This document shows, piece by piece, positions 8,017 through 16,558 of a DNA stretch of 64,000 nucleotides (position 1 is the stretch's first letter; the number at the start of each line of letters is the position of its first letter). The stretch spans positions 246,976-310,975 of the forward strand of contig NZ_WUAX01000016.1 in the NCBI RefSeq assembly GCF_009806985.1, given 5' to 3'. Below the pieces are notes generated by a model. It searched no databases. It was not told the origin of the DNA and saw nothing but the letters and a program-made list of their open reading frames with translations. This stretch comes from Halorubrum sp. JWXQ-INN 858. Lineage in GTDB: Archaea > Halobacteriota > Halobacteria > Halobacteriales > Haloferacaceae. The translations under genes and the position numbers were made by a program.

Positions 8017-8700
8017 CTACCAGGGATCGCCGCTGGCGAGGTCGACGTCGTTGTCGACCTTCGAGGACGGACAGACGTCCTCCAGGACGCAGTCGGCACA
8101 GTCCGGGTTGATCGCGGTGCAGGTCGCCCGCCCGTGGTCGATGAAGAGGTGCGTGAACTGTTGCCAGTTCTCTTCGGGGACGACCTCGAGGAGGTCCCGC
8201 TCGATGCTCGTCGGCGACGCTTGCTCGGTGATCCCCAGCCGGCGGGTGATCCGTTGGACGTGGGTGTCGACGACGATCCCCTCGACGATGTCGTGACCGT
8301 GCTGGAGGACGACATTGGCGGTCTTCCGGCCGACGCCGGCCAGGTCCGTCAGCTCCGACATCGTGTCGGGCACCTCGCCGTCGTGTTTCTCGATGATGTC
8401 GGCACACGCCGACCGGATGTACTTCGCCTTGTTGTTGTAGTAGGTGATCGAGTTGATCGCCTCGGCGAGCTCCTCCTGGGGCGCGTTCGCGTAGTCCTCG
8501 GCGGTGTGGTACGTCTCGAACAGGTCCGCACACACCTTGTTCACCCGGACGTCGGTACACTGCGCCGAGAGCATCACGGCGATCAGCAGCTCGAGGCGGT
8601 TCGAGTACCGAAGCGAGATGGTCGAGTCGGGGTACTCCGCGGAGAGTCGGTCGACGACCTCCGCGATCTGCTCCTCGCGCGGCTCCAGCGGCGTTCCCAT
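8017..8700 (-). CDS. nth: Endonuclease III (DNA glycosylase/AP lyase)
   Basis: This base-excision repair enzyme removes oxidised pyrimidines and nicks AP sites. The 227-residue protein starts at MGTPLEPREEQ. Helix-hairpin-helix LAGVGRKTA carries the catalytic lysine (K126), and VVDTHVQR carries the catalytic aspartate (D145). A 4Fe-4S cluster loop has cysteines 194, 201, 204 and 210 in the exact C-x6-C-x2-C-x5-C spacing of the family. An in-frame upstream extension to 8832 is non-acidic and lacks family similarity, so the ATG at 8700 is preferred. It stands alone, convergent with the preceding gene. Confidence 0.95.
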   Translation of the reverse strand: MGTPLEPREEQIAEVVDRLSAEYPDSTISLRYSNRLELLIAVMLSAQCTDVRVNKVCADLFETYHTAEDYANAPQEELAEAINSITYYNNKAKYIRSACADIIEKHDGEVPDTMSELTDLAGVGRKTANVVLQHGHDIVEGIVVDTHVQRITRRLGITEQASPTSIERDLLEVVPEENWQQFTHLFIDHGRATCTAINPDCADCVLEDVCPSSKVDNDVDLASGDPW

Positions 8701-8849
8701 ACGACACCCTGTGTGCCGCCTGCATTGAACGGTTCGGAACCGGCCGCGGCGGTCGGCACGTCCCAGGACGTCGACGCGGACGGATACGGACACGGACGGA
8801 TGCGGAGGTGGACCGGTAGGTTCAGTACGCACGCGACGCTGGTGTCGGC

Positions 8850-9221
8850 GTGCCCCGTTCCCGCGACCGCTCCCGTTCGCGCCGCCGGCCGACGTACCGC
8901 CGCCGACCGCGGGAGTTCTACACCCTCTGGATCGCGGCGACGACGACGTACGGCGTCGGCGACATCGTCTCGACGATCGCCTTCCTCACGTACGTCCCGG
9001 CGATCGAGGAGGCGAACCCCGTCGTCAACGCCGCGATCGACGCGTTCGGCTTCGCGGGTCTCGTCGCGCTCAAGATCGCCGTCTACCTCGTGATGGTATG
9101 GATAAGCGTCCTCGGCGCGCGCGACGGCGACGCGCTCCTCTACTACTTCCCGCCGCTGTTCCTCACCGTCGTCGGCCTGGCGCTCACCGCGAACAATATC
9201 CGGCTGATGTGGCTCGCGTGA
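8850..9221 (+). CDS. Small polytopic membrane protein (DUF5658-like)
   Basis: This 123-residue protein starts at GTG. An arginine-rich N-terminus (residues 1-22) precedes about three to four hydrophobic segments (25-48, 65-88, 96-116). The segment FLTYVPAIEEANPVVN between the first two resembles the EANP motif of DUF5658-type membrane proteins common in haloarchaea, where it ends the first segment pair. The positive-inside rule puts the N-terminus in the cytoplasm. No catalytic residues are seen and the function is unknown. It is monocistronic, with the RDD gene following in the same direction about 100 bases on. Confidence 0.7.
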   Translation: MPRSRDRSRSRRRPTYRRRPREFYTLWIAATTTYGVGDIVSTIAFLTYVPAIEEANPVVNAAIDAFGFAGLVALKIAVYLVMVWISVLGARDGDALLYYFPPLFLTVVGLALTANNIRLMWLA

Positions 9222-9286
9222 TCGGCGGCGGAAGCCGATGACTGCGGGCGATCACCGAGGGCGACACGCGGCTATATAGACCACCT

Positions 9287-9298
9287 ACTTATATATGG
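9287..9298 (+). promoter_or_regulatory. TATA box of the RDD gene
   Basis: ACTTATATATGG ends 22 bases before the ATG at 9320, predicting a leaderless mRNA. A second TATA-like GCTATATAG lies at 9271-9279. Confidence 0.6.
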
Positions 9299-9319
9299 TG
9301 TCGAGATGATGACCGGACC

Positions 9320-9745
9320 ATGGATCGACCACGCCCGCGGATGGGCACCCATACGGAGACGCTGTTGCCACGGATCGGCGCGTTCCTCCTCGACGTCGTC
9401 ATCGTCGGGATCGCGCTCGGACTGGTCTTCGGGATCAGCGCCGTCATAAGCGACACCCTCGGGCTGCTCGTCGGTGCGCTCTCCACGTTCGCCGCCTTCG
9501 GCTACTTCGTCTACATGGAGGGGACGTACGGCCAGACGATCGGGAAGAAGCTGCTCGGTATCGTCGTCGTCAAGGAGAACGGCTCCGACTGTGACCTCCG
9601 CGCGTCCCTGATCCGGAACGTCCTCCGGATCGTCGACGGCGCGTTCGGCTACCTCGTCGGGATCGTCGTCATCCTCCTCACCGACGACGACCAGCGCGTG
9701 GGTGACCTGCTCGGCGACACCGTCGTCGCGCGCGTCCAGAAGTAG
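9320..9745 (+). CDS. RDD family membrane protein
   Basis: This 141-residue protein has an RDD domain across nearly its full length. LLPRIGAFLLDVVIVG carries the conserved R and D of the first helix, a second and third hydrophobic segment lie near 40-68, EGTYGQTIGKKLLGI is the family's central motif, and RIVDGAFGYLVGIV with DDDQRVGDLLGDTVV closes the domain. Three membrane spans are expected. RDD proteins have been linked to ion exchange in some bacteria, but no function is established for haloarchaeal members. A strong TATA box lies at 9287-9298. The gene is convergent with the GH32 gene, separated by an 8-base tandem repeat. Confidence 0.88.
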   Translation: MDRPRPRMGTHTETLLPRIGAFLLDVVIVGIALGLVFGISAVISDTLGLLVGALSTFAAFGYFVYMEGTYGQTIGKKLLGIVVVKENGSDCDLRASLIRNVLRIVDGAFGYLVGIVVILLTDDDQRVGDLLGDTVVARVQK

Positions 9746-9830
9746 AGTAGCGACCGCGGATTCCGCGGTTTCCCGTACCGCAACTCCCCGCGATTTCTCG
9801 TACCGTCGGCCCTCACCGTTTCATTCCGCC

Positions 9831-9870
9831 GAGCCGGTGAGCCACTGAGCCACTGAGCCACTGAGCCGAT
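9831..9870. repeat. 8-bp tandem repeat (GAGCCACT)
   Basis: Five consecutive 8-base units, three identical (GAGCCACT) and two variant, lie between the convergent RDD and GH32 genes just beyond the GH32 stop. Confidence 0.85.
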
Positions 9871-9883
9871 GAATCGCCGAGCG

Positions 9884-12199
9884 TCAGCTCGGGCCGGCCT
9901 CCGCGGACCGCCCGCGGCCGAACGTCCACGCGGAGCCCAGTTCCCAGACGTCGAGGTCGACCGTCGCGGCGCCGGCGCCCGCGTCGAGAGCCACCCCGGT
10001 CGCGTCGGGGCGCGTGGGGTAGATCCGCGTCGCGAGCGCCCGGCGCTCGTTCACGAACAGCTCCAGCACCGAGCCGTCGAGGAACACGCGGACGTCGAAC
10101 GGCCGGTCGAGGGCCGCGGCGTCGATCCCGACCTCGTCGGCGCGCCCCTCCGGGTCGAGGCTGCTCCGCGACCGGTCGACGACCACCGAATCGGGACGGA
10201 TCCGGACCGTCGTCCGCTCGGCTCCGTCCGGCGACGCGCGGACGACCAGCCCGACCTCGCCGGCGTCGGTCGGGTCGACGCGGGCCCGGAGTTCGAGGGC
10301 GATCCCCGCGACGTCGAGCCGCCGCGTCTCGTCGTCGAGCGACACCGTCCCGTCGAACCGCCGTCGGTCGCGGAGGCGTTCGACCTCCCGGACGGGCCGT
10401 TGACGGAGCTCGCCGTCGACGACCGCGACTTCCCGCGGGAGGCTCATCGCGCCGGCCCAGCCGGCGTCCCACTGCCGACCCACGGAGCGCTCCTCGCGGA
10501 GCCACCCGACCGTGACTTGGCGATCGTCGGGCGTCGACAGCGACTGCGGCGCGTAGAACGCGCCAGGGTCGAGCGTCCCCGACCGCTCGACGGTAAAGCG
10601 GGCCGTCCCGGCGTCGAACTCACCGATGAAGTACCGGACGTGACTGTAGTCGGAGACGTGGAGGAGGTCGCCGTCGGGGAACCGGAGCAGTTCCGGACAC
10701 TCCCAGACGACCCCCGGCTCGACCGCGTCGGTGACGAGGACGGGACCCTCGTAGGTCCACTCGCGGAGGTCCGGACTGGAGTAGGCCACGACCCCGCCGC
10801 CGAGGTCCTGAAGCCCGATCCCGATCAGCTGGTGCCAGCGCCCGTCCTCGTAGCGGAGACAGTGGTCGCGGAAGTGCGCGGGTTCCCCCGGCGTCGAGAG
10901 CAGATCGAGTTCGGCCGGGGGGGCGTCGATCACCGGGCCGCCCGCGACCGGCTCGAACGCGGTCAGATCGTCGTCGGTGGCCGCCGCGAGACACGGGAGC
11001 TGCCAGCCGTCGCGCCCGCCGGTGTACAGGGCGTACACGTCCGTCTCCGCGGTGGAACACGAGGCGGCGTCCGGATCGCCGTCGTCGTCGGAGTCCCCGC
11101 CTGGATCGCCGTCGCCGTCGGAGCCTCCGTCCGGGTCGTCGACGACGGCGGGGACGACCGCACCGTCGGGCCCTGCCGGGCGGCTCACGGCGACCGCACA
11201 GCCGGACCAACAGCCGTCGCGGTCCGGCCCCGCCGGATCGGGCGTCATCGCGACGGGCCGGTCCGTCCAGTGAACGAGGTCCTCGCTGACGGCGTGGCCC
11301 CAGTGAACCGTGTGGTGGTACGGCCCGCCGGGGTTGTACTGGTAGAACAGGTGGTACGCCCCGTCGTGGCGGATCATCCCGTTCGGGTCGTTGAGCCAGT
11401 TGGCCGGCGGGGTGACGTGGTAGCGAGGCCGATCGGGGTCCGCCGAGAGCCCGTCGCGGTAGCGGGCGAACTCGGCGGCCGTCTTCGGTCGGCCGGCCGC
11501 GAGCGCCGTCTCGTAGGCGGCCGCGCCGCCGAGCCACCGGAGGACGTTGCCCGCGAACCGCTCGCGGGTCGCCTCCGTCGTCGGGTCGTCGCGCTGGGCG
11601 AACTCCATGCCGACGCCGACGCCGAACACGGTCCCGGAGCCGATCCGCCACTGGAGCACGGTGACCTCCGGCGGGACGTCCGCGGACCCCCGGTAGGTCG
11701 ACGCGAGGACGTCCGCGCGCTCGGGGAGGACGTCCTCGTATCGAGCGTACGGCCCCTCGGATCCCGCCGGCCGGATGTGGTGGCGGAGCCCGTCGAGCCC
11801 GTCGACCGCGGGGTGGTCCTCGTAGACGGCCTTCCACAGCGGCCCGACCGGCTCGGTCACCGCCTCGGTGCCCGTCGCGTCCGGCGGGACGGGGTCGATA
11901 CCGAGCGCAGCGACCTGTGCGAGCGCGCGGGCCGAACAGAACAGGCCGCCGCCGCCCGCGACGAACGCTCGGATCGGGGCGGCACACGCGACGACCGTCG
12001 CGGGGTCGCTCACGGGAGCGTGCGCGTGCCACCAGAGGGCGTCGAACCCGTCGAGCGCGATCGACTCGGACGCCACCGACGCGAGCGGGACCGCCTCGAC
12101 GTCGTCGACGACGCCGCGGGCGAACGCCAGCGCCGCCGCCTCCTCGGCGCTCGGCTCGTCGTCGAGAAGGAATCCGAGACGGACCTGCTGCGGGTACAT
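9884..12199 (-). CDS. Glycoside hydrolase family 32 (fructosidase/invertase) with N-terminal amidotransferase-like domain
   Basis: This 771-residue enzyme probably hydrolyses terminal beta-fructosides such as sucrose or fructans. The GH32 five-bladed propeller begins near residue 258. NWLNDPNG holds the nucleophile D271, WECPEL (499-504) holds the acid/base E500, and the RDP motif appears as FRDH (443-446). A C-terminal beta-sandwich follows (about 590-771). Residues 1-225 are an extra Rossmann-like domain of class I amidotransferase/ThuA appearance (FDALWWHAH, FVAGGGGLFCSARAL) without an obvious catalytic triad. An acidic D/G-rich loop lies at 355-378. No signal peptide is seen, so it is likely cytosolic. 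The minus-strand TATA-like GTTTTTGA lies 17-24 bases upstream. Substrate range is uncertain. Confidence 0.9.
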   Translation of the reverse strand: MYPQQVRLGFLLDDEPSAEEAAALAFARGVVDDVEAVPLASVASESIALDGFDALWWHAHAPVSDPATVVACAAPIRAFVAGGGGLFCSARALAQVAALGIDPVPPDATGTEAVTEPVGPLWKAVYEDHPAVDGLDGLRHHIRPAGSEGPYARYEDVLPERADVLASTYRGSADVPPEVTVLQWRIGSGTVFGVGVGMEFAQRDDPTTEATRERFAGNVLRWLGGAAAYETALAAGRPKTAAEFARYRDGLSADPDRPRYHVTPPANWLNDPNGMIRHDGAYHLFYQYNPGGPYHHTVHWGHAVSEDLVHWTDRPVAMTPDPAGPDRDGCWSGCAVAVSRPAGPDGAVVPAVVDDPDGGSDGDGDPGGDSDDDGDPDAASCSTAETDVYALYTGGRDGWQLPCLAAATDDDLTAFEPVAGGPVIDAPPAELDLLSTPGEPAHFRDHCLRYEDGRWHQLIGIGLQDLGGGVVAYSSPDLREWTYEGPVLVTDAVEPGVVWECPELLRFPDGDLLHVSDYSHVRYFIGEFDAGTARFTVERSGTLDPGAFYAPQSLSTPDDRQVTVGWLREERSVGRQWDAGWAGAMSLPREVAVVDGELRQRPVREVERLRDRRRFDGTVSLDDETRRLDVAGIALELRARVDPTDAGEVGLVVRASPDGAERTTVRIRPDSVVVDRSRSSLDPEGRADEVGIDAAALDRPFDVRVFLDGSVLELFVNERRALATRIYPTRPDATGVALDAGAGAATVDLDVWELGSAWTFGRGRSAEAGPS

Positions 12200-12277
12200 G
12201 TCGATCGGCTATGACACTCGTCGTCAAAAACGCCCCGAACGGCGGTCCGGAAGCGGAGCGGCGGAGGGTCGCGACGC

Positions 12278-12286
12278 AAATATAAG
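12278..12286 (+). promoter_or_regulatory. TATA box of the KhtT-like gene
   Basis: AAATATAAG lies 45-53 bases before the chosen ATG at 12331, which implies a short leader of about 20 bases. Confidence 0.5.
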
Positions 12287-12330
12287 TGCCTACCCGCCCG
12301 TATCGAAGGCATGTCACGCGAGGTGAGCGG

Positions 12331-12822
12331 ATGCCGTTCGAGGTGAAAGAGACCACGATCCCGGGCGTCGGGAAACGGTTCGACCTGTACCTCGACGCGA
12401 ACCGGAGCGTCGCGGTGGTGGTCCATTCCTCCGGGGAACGACAGGTGTTCTACCGGGAACACAGGTCGGACGATTACGACGAGGTGTTCAGGCTGACGGA
12501 CACGCAAGCACGCACCTTCGGGCTGTTTCTCGTCGGCGCGTACTACCAGCCCGTGGCGGGACAGCTCGCCGAGGAGACGAGCGCCGGGGAGCACATTCGG
12601 TGGTACTCGGTCACGGCGGAGTCGGGGCTCGCCGGGAATCGGGAGGACGAGGTCGTGATCGAGTCCCGGACCGACACCACGCTGTTGGGGCTCGAACGCG
12701 ACGGGGAGGTGCGGTCCGTCATCGAGAACGACGTCGTCTTCGAGGTCGGCGACCGGCTCATCGTCATCGGCACGGCGGAGGCACACCGGGAGCTCGAAGC
12801 GCTCCTCGCGGACATCTCGTAG
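12331..12822 (+). CDS. KhtT-like regulatory subunit of a K+/H+ antiporter (TrkA-C domain)
   Basis: This 163-residue cytoplasmic protein begins MPFEVKETTIPGVGKRFDL, the characteristic start of KhtT-type antiporter regulators. The N-terminal half has VVVHSSGERQVFYRE and FRLTDTQARTFGLFLVGAYY. The C-terminal half (about 90-163) is a TrkA-C/RCK_C domain with TLLGLERDGEV, VFEVGDRLIVIGTAEA. Such subunits bind nucleotides or sense ions and gate a KefB/CPA2-type antiporter. The usual antiporter gene is not adjacent: the next gene on this strand is far away and the next downstream gene is dapE on the other strand. The partner must be elsewhere, or the subunit acts alone. Family call good; partner unknown. 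Confidence 0.82.
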   Translation: MPFEVKETTIPGVGKRFDLYLDANRSVAVVVHSSGERQVFYREHRSDDYDEVFRLTDTQARTFGLFLVGAYYQPVAGQLAEETSAGEHIRWYSVTAESGLAGNREDEVVIESRTDTTLLGLERDGEVRSVIENDVVFEVGDRLIVIGTAEAHRELEALLADIS

Positions 12823-12837
12823 CCGCTCTCGAGGGGG

Positions 12838-12905
12838 CACCGGACACGCGACACGACACACGACACGCGACACGACACACGACACACGACACGCGACATC
12901 GACGA
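12838..12905. repeat. Low-complexity CGACAC-rich repeat
   Basis: Degenerate tandem units of CGACACGA/CGACACGC occupy the convergent gap between the KhtT-like gene and dapE. No gene is seen here. Confidence 0.8.
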
Positions 12906-12942
12906 CACCGCCGACATCGCCGACATCGACGCTGGCGACCGC

Positions 12943-14199
12943 CTACAACAGCGCGTCGACCGCGCGGGCGACGGCGACGGCCGCCGCCTCGACCTCGCGG
13001 ACGCGGACGTACTCGCGCTCGGCGTGGGCGACCGCGCCGGCGTCGTCCGCGAGGTCGCCGGGTCCGAAGACGACCGTCGGCGCCGGCGCGAAGTACGACG
13101 CCTCCGTCGCCGCACCGAACGGGCGCACCCCGCCGCCGCGCTCCTCGGGGAGATCGAAGGCGGCGGCGGCCTCGCCGGCGGCCCCGGCCATCGTCGACAC
13201 GAGCTCGTGGTCGGGGTCCGTCGAGAAGGCCTCGAAGAACGGCGACTCGCGGTCGGTTAAGGCGACGTCGACGCCGACGTCCGCGGGCGTCTCCCGGTCG
13301 ACCGCCGTCGCGAGCGCGTCTCGGAACCCCGCGGCCGTCTCCGGCGGGACGCTCCGCCGGTCGACGGTGATCGCGCAGTCGGCCGGCACCTGGTTCGACG
13401 CCGAGCCGCCCTCGATGACGGTGGGAGTGAGCTTGGGTGGCCCGAGCTGCGGGTGTGTGTCGGACCCCTCGTCGAACCCCTGGATCGCTCGCAGGGCGTC
13501 CTCCGCGGCGGCGACCGCGTTGACGCCCGCGAACTCCGCGGCGTGCGCCGCGGTCCCCGAGAGCGCGACGCTCCCCTGGAAGCGGCCCTTCGCCGCCGTA
13601 CAGACGTCCAGACCCGTCGGCTCGCCGACGACGAACAGGTCGGCGTCGAGGCGGTCCTCGCTCCCGGAGAGGAGACCGACCAACTCGGCCGCGCCGAGCG
13701 AGAGCAGCTCCTCGTCGGGCGTGATCGCCAGCGTGAGCGTCCCCCGATCGGGGTCGGCGGCGAGGAACGCGTACAGCAGCGCCGCGAGCGGCCCCTTGGC
13801 GTCGCACGCGCCGCGACCGCGGATCACGTCCGCTTCGGTCGCGGCCGCCCCGCGTTCGCCCGATCCCGTCCCGCCCGCCTCCGCCCCGGTCGCCGAGCGG
13901 TCCCGCTCGAACGCGACGTGCGGCGTGACGGTGTCGATGTGGGTGTTCAACGCGAGGTGCGGGCCGGCGTCGGGCGCGGGCGACCGCTTCTCCGCCACCA
14001 CGCAGCCGCCGGCGACGACCGCCGCGTCGACGTCGAACGACGCGAGCGTCTCCACCACCAGCGCGCGCATCGCGGACGCGTCCTCGTGTGAGGGCGTCCG
14101 AACCGCCTCGGCGAGGAACGCGACCGGGTCGAACGGCGTCCCGTCGAGCCGGGTCGCCGTGCCCGCACCGTGAGCCGCGTCGGCTTCCGGGTCCGTCAT
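12943..14199 (-). CDS. dapE: Succinyl-diaminopimelate desuccinylase (M20 family)
   Basis: This enzyme hydrolyses N-succinyl-LL-diaminopimelate, the desuccinylation step of lysine synthesis. The 418-residue protein has M20 metallopeptidase architecture. NTHIDTVTPH gives metal ligands H87 and D89, GRGACDAKGPLAALL the bridging aspartate, TPDEELLS the catalytic glutamate pair, and GEPTGLD and AHAEREY later ligands. The dimerisation domain lies in the middle (about 205-320). It is the last gene of the dap operon and its ATG overlaps the dapF stop by four bases. M20 enzymes vary in substrate, so DapE rather than ArgE rests on the operon context. A short Gly/Ala/Glu-rich insertion lies at 13845-13900. 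Confidence 0.93.
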   Translation of the reverse strand: MTDPEADAAHGAGTATRLDGTPFDPVAFLAEAVRTPSHEDASAMRALVVETLASFDVDAAVVAGGCVVAEKRSPAPDAGPHLALNTHIDTVTPHVAFERDRSATGAEAGGTGSGERGAAATEADVIRGRGACDAKGPLAALLYAFLAADPDRGTLTLAITPDEELLSLGAAELVGLLSGSEDRLDADLFVVGEPTGLDVCTAAKGRFQGSVALSGTAAHAAEFAGVNAVAAAEDALRAIQGFDEGSDTHPQLGPPKLTPTVIEGGSASNQVPADCAITVDRRSVPPETAAGFRDALATAVDRETPADVGVDVALTDRESPFFEAFSTDPDHELVSTMAGAAGEAAAAFDLPEERGGGVRPFGAATEASYFAPAPTVVFGPGDLADDAGAVAHAEREYVRVREVEAAAVAVARAVDALL

Positions 14200-15137
14200 A
14201 GCGGGTCGGCCGGGAGGCTCCCGGTGAACTCATGCGTGACGGGGCCGGTCAGGGTCGCCGGACCCCCGGCGGGGACCGTGATCGACAGCTCGCCGCCCGG
14301 CGGCCGGGTCCGTACCGTCTCGCCGTCGACGAGCCCGAGCCGGCGGGCGACCGCCGCGATCGCGACCGCCCCGGTGCCACACGAACGCGTCTCGCCCTCG
14401 ACGCCGCGCTCGAAGGTGCGCTGATCGATGACCGGCGGCCCCTCGCCGCCCGCGCCGTCGTCGACGATCGCCGCGAGGTTGACGTTCGCCCCTGCGGGGA
14501 AGACGTCGGCGTTGCGGACGGGCGGGGCGACCGCCGCGAGGTCCACGGCGTCGACGTCGTCGACGAACGCGACCGCGTGCGGGACCCCCGTGTCGACGGC
14601 GGTCACGGTGAGCCCCGCGACCGACTGCTCGACGAACGGCCCGTCGTGGTCGACGGGGACGTCGGCGGGCGCGAACCGCGGCGTGCCCATCTCGATCGTC
14701 GCCTCGCTCCCGTCCTCGGTGACGCTCGCGCGCCGGGTGCCGGCCTGGGTGTCGATCATGAACTCGCGCTCCCCGGTGCGGTCGTGCGCCCAGCGGGCGA
14801 CGACCCGCGCGCCGTTGCCACACATCGCGGCCGTCGAGCCGTCCGGCTGGACGAGCGTCATCACGACGCGGGTGGGCCGGTAGCGGTCCTCGATGCTCAA
14901 AAAGAGGACGCCGTCCGCGCCCCGCCGGCCGGCTCCGTCTCCGGGATCGCTTCCGGGGCCGTCCTCGAGACCGTTCTCGGCGTCCGCGCCGCACGTCGCG
15001 GCGTCGACGCCCGTCTCGCGGTCGCAGTACGCCCGCGCGAAGGCGGCCCGGTCACCGACCGTCTCCGCGGCGTCGACGACGACGAAGTCGTTGCCGGTCC
15101 CGTGGTACTTCTCGACCGGGACGGCGTGGGTGCTCAC
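14196..15137 (-). CDS. dapF: Diaminopimelate epimerase
   Basis: This enzyme interconverts LL- and meso-diaminopimelate without a cofactor, using two cysteines. The 313-residue protein begins with KYHGTGNDFVVVD. The first catalytic cysteine is in MCGNGARVVARW (C106) and the second in SCGTGAVAIAA near residue 250, so the active site is complete. An acidic/glycine insertion (about residues 55-75) is extra relative to most family members. It overlaps lysA upstream and dapE downstream by four bases each (ATGA), indicating translational coupling within the dap operon. Confidence 0.96.
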   Translation of the reverse strand: MSTHAVPVEKYHGTGNDFVVVDAAETVGDRAAFARAYCDRETGVDAATCGADAENGLEDGPGSDPGDGAGRRGADGVLFLSIEDRYRPTRVVMTLVQPDGSTAAMCGNGARVVARWAHDRTGEREFMIDTQAGTRRASVTEDGSEATIEMGTPRFAPADVPVDHDGPFVEQSVAGLTVTAVDTGVPHAVAFVDDVDAVDLAAVAPPVRNADVFPAGANVNLAAIVDDGAGGEGPPVIDQRTFERGVEGETRSCGTGAVAIAAVARRLGLVDGETVRTRPPGGELSITVPAGGPATLTGPVTHEFTGSLPADPL

Positions 15138-16558
15138 CGTCCCGCCTCGCGTTCGACCGTCGTGAGGTCCGCGAGCGTCTCGCGCCGCCTCGCGACCGTC
15201 GCGTTCCCGTCCGACAGCGCGACCTCCGCGGGCCGCGGTCGGGAGTTGTACTGGTTCGCCATCTCGAATCCGTACGCGCCCGCGACCCCGACCGCGAGGA
15301 GATCCCCACGGGCCGGACGCGCGAGCGGTCGTCCGTTACAGAACGTATCGCCCGTCTCACAGATAGGTCCTGCGACCGTGGCGGGTATCGCCTCCCGGTC
15401 GTCCGGATCCGGCGCGCCGTCCGCGCCACCGAGGTTGCGGATCGGGTGATACGCGTCGTACATCGCCGGCCGGAGCAGGTCCGTCATCCCCGCGTCGACG
15501 CCGACGACGGTCTCGTCGGGCGTCGGCTTCACCGTGTTCACGCGGGTCACCAGCACCCCCGCGTCGGCGACGACGTATCGCCCCGGTTCGACGGCGAGAG
15601 CGAGTTCGCCCGCTCCGTCCGCGGTCGGCACGGTCCCGAGCGCCTCCCGGGTGGCCGCCGCGACCGCGGGGAGGTCGAGCGGGGGCTCGTCCTCGCGATA
15701 CGGGACCCCGAAACCGCCGCCGACGTCGACGTACGACAGGTCGATCGGCTCCGCGCCGTCGTCGGGAGCCGTCAGCGTTCGGGCGAGGTCGCCCATCCGC
15801 GAGACCAGCTCGCGGTGGTCGTCGAGCCCCGCCGCGTCGATGCCCGAGCCCGCGTGGGCGTGGACCCCGACCACGTCGAAGCGCTCGGCGGCGACGCGGG
15901 CGACGTCGGCCGCGCGGCCGTACGGCACGCCGAACTTCGCGGCCGCGCCGGTCCGCACCTTCTCGTGGTGGCCCGCGCCGACCCCGGGGTTCACGCGGAG
16001 GCAGACCCGACCGTCGTAGCCGCGCTCGGCGAGCCGGTCGAGGGTGTCTTCGGCCCCGACGGTGACCGTCAGCGCCGGCTCCGCGCCCGCGACGTCGACC
16101 ACGTGATCCAGGTCGCGGGCCGGGGGGTTCACCGCGGTGTAGTGGAGCCGATCGCCGCCGAACCCGGCCGCGAGCGCCCGCTCGACCTCGCCCGCGGAGG
16201 CGCACTCGGCGTCGAGGCCGGCTTCGCGGACGGTCTCGAGCACCGCACGGCCCGTGTGCGCCTTCACGGCGTACCGGACGTCCGCGTCCGGGAACGCCGA
16301 CCGCAGGCGCGCGCAGTTCTCGCGGACCCGGTCGAGGTCCTGGACGTACAGCGGCGTCCCGTGGTCGGCCGCGAGGGCGGCGAGCCGGCCGGCGTCCCAG
16401 TCGGTCACGCGCCGGACCGCAGGGCCGCCGGCCGTGTTGGCGGCGCGGTCGGCGTCTGCGTCGGCGGCGTCGGCGTCTGCGTCGGCGGCGTCTGCGTCGG
16501 CGGCGTCTGTGTCGGCGGCGTCTGTGTCGGCGCGGTCGGCGGCGTCGTCGGCGCTCAT
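15134..16558 (-). CDS. lysA: Diaminopimelate decarboxylase
   Basis: This PLP enzyme makes lysine from meso-diaminopimelate, the last pathway step. The protein has 474 residues. Residues 1-45 are an Ala/Asp-rich repeat tail encoded by a tandem array. The alanine-racemase-like barrel begins near residue 50. The PLP lysine is K99 in RYAVKAHTG; the barrel also carries VHAHAGSGID and DVGGGFGVPY. The C-terminal domain has CETGDTFCNG, the substrate-binding ECES-type loop. The ATG at 16558 overlaps the dapD stop by four bases. Frames reading further upstream to 16948 are antisense-like arginine-rich sequence over dapD and are rejected. Confidence 0.95.
   Translation of the reverse strand: MSADDAADRADTDAADTDAADADAADADADAADADADRAANTAGGPAVRRVTDWDAGRLAALAADHGTPLYVQDLDRVRENCARLRSAFPDADVRYAVKAHTGRAVLETVREAGLDAECASAGEVERALAAGFGGDRLHYTAVNPPARDLDHVVDVAGAEPALTVTVGAEDTLDRLAERGYDGRVCLRVNPGVGAGHHEKVRTGAAAKFGVPYGRAADVARVAAERFDVVGVHAHAGSGIDAAGLDDHRELVSRMGDLARTLTAPDDGAEPIDLSYVDVGGGFGVPYREDEPPLDLPAVAAATREALGTVPTADGAGELALAVEPGRYVVADAGVLVTRVNTVKPTPDETVVGVDAGMTDLLRPAMYDAYHPIRNLGGADGAPDPDDREAIPATVAGPICETGDTFCNGRPLARPARGDLLAVGVAGAYGFEMANQYNSRPRPAEVALSDGNATVARRRETLADLTTVEREAGR
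16450..16540 (-). repeat. 15-bp tandem repeat encoding the Ala/Asp tail of LysA
   Basis: Imperfect copies of a 15-base unit (TCTGCGTCGGCGGCG on the + strand) encode repeating DADAA/DTDAA. The array is confined to the N-terminal tail. Confidence 0.85.
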
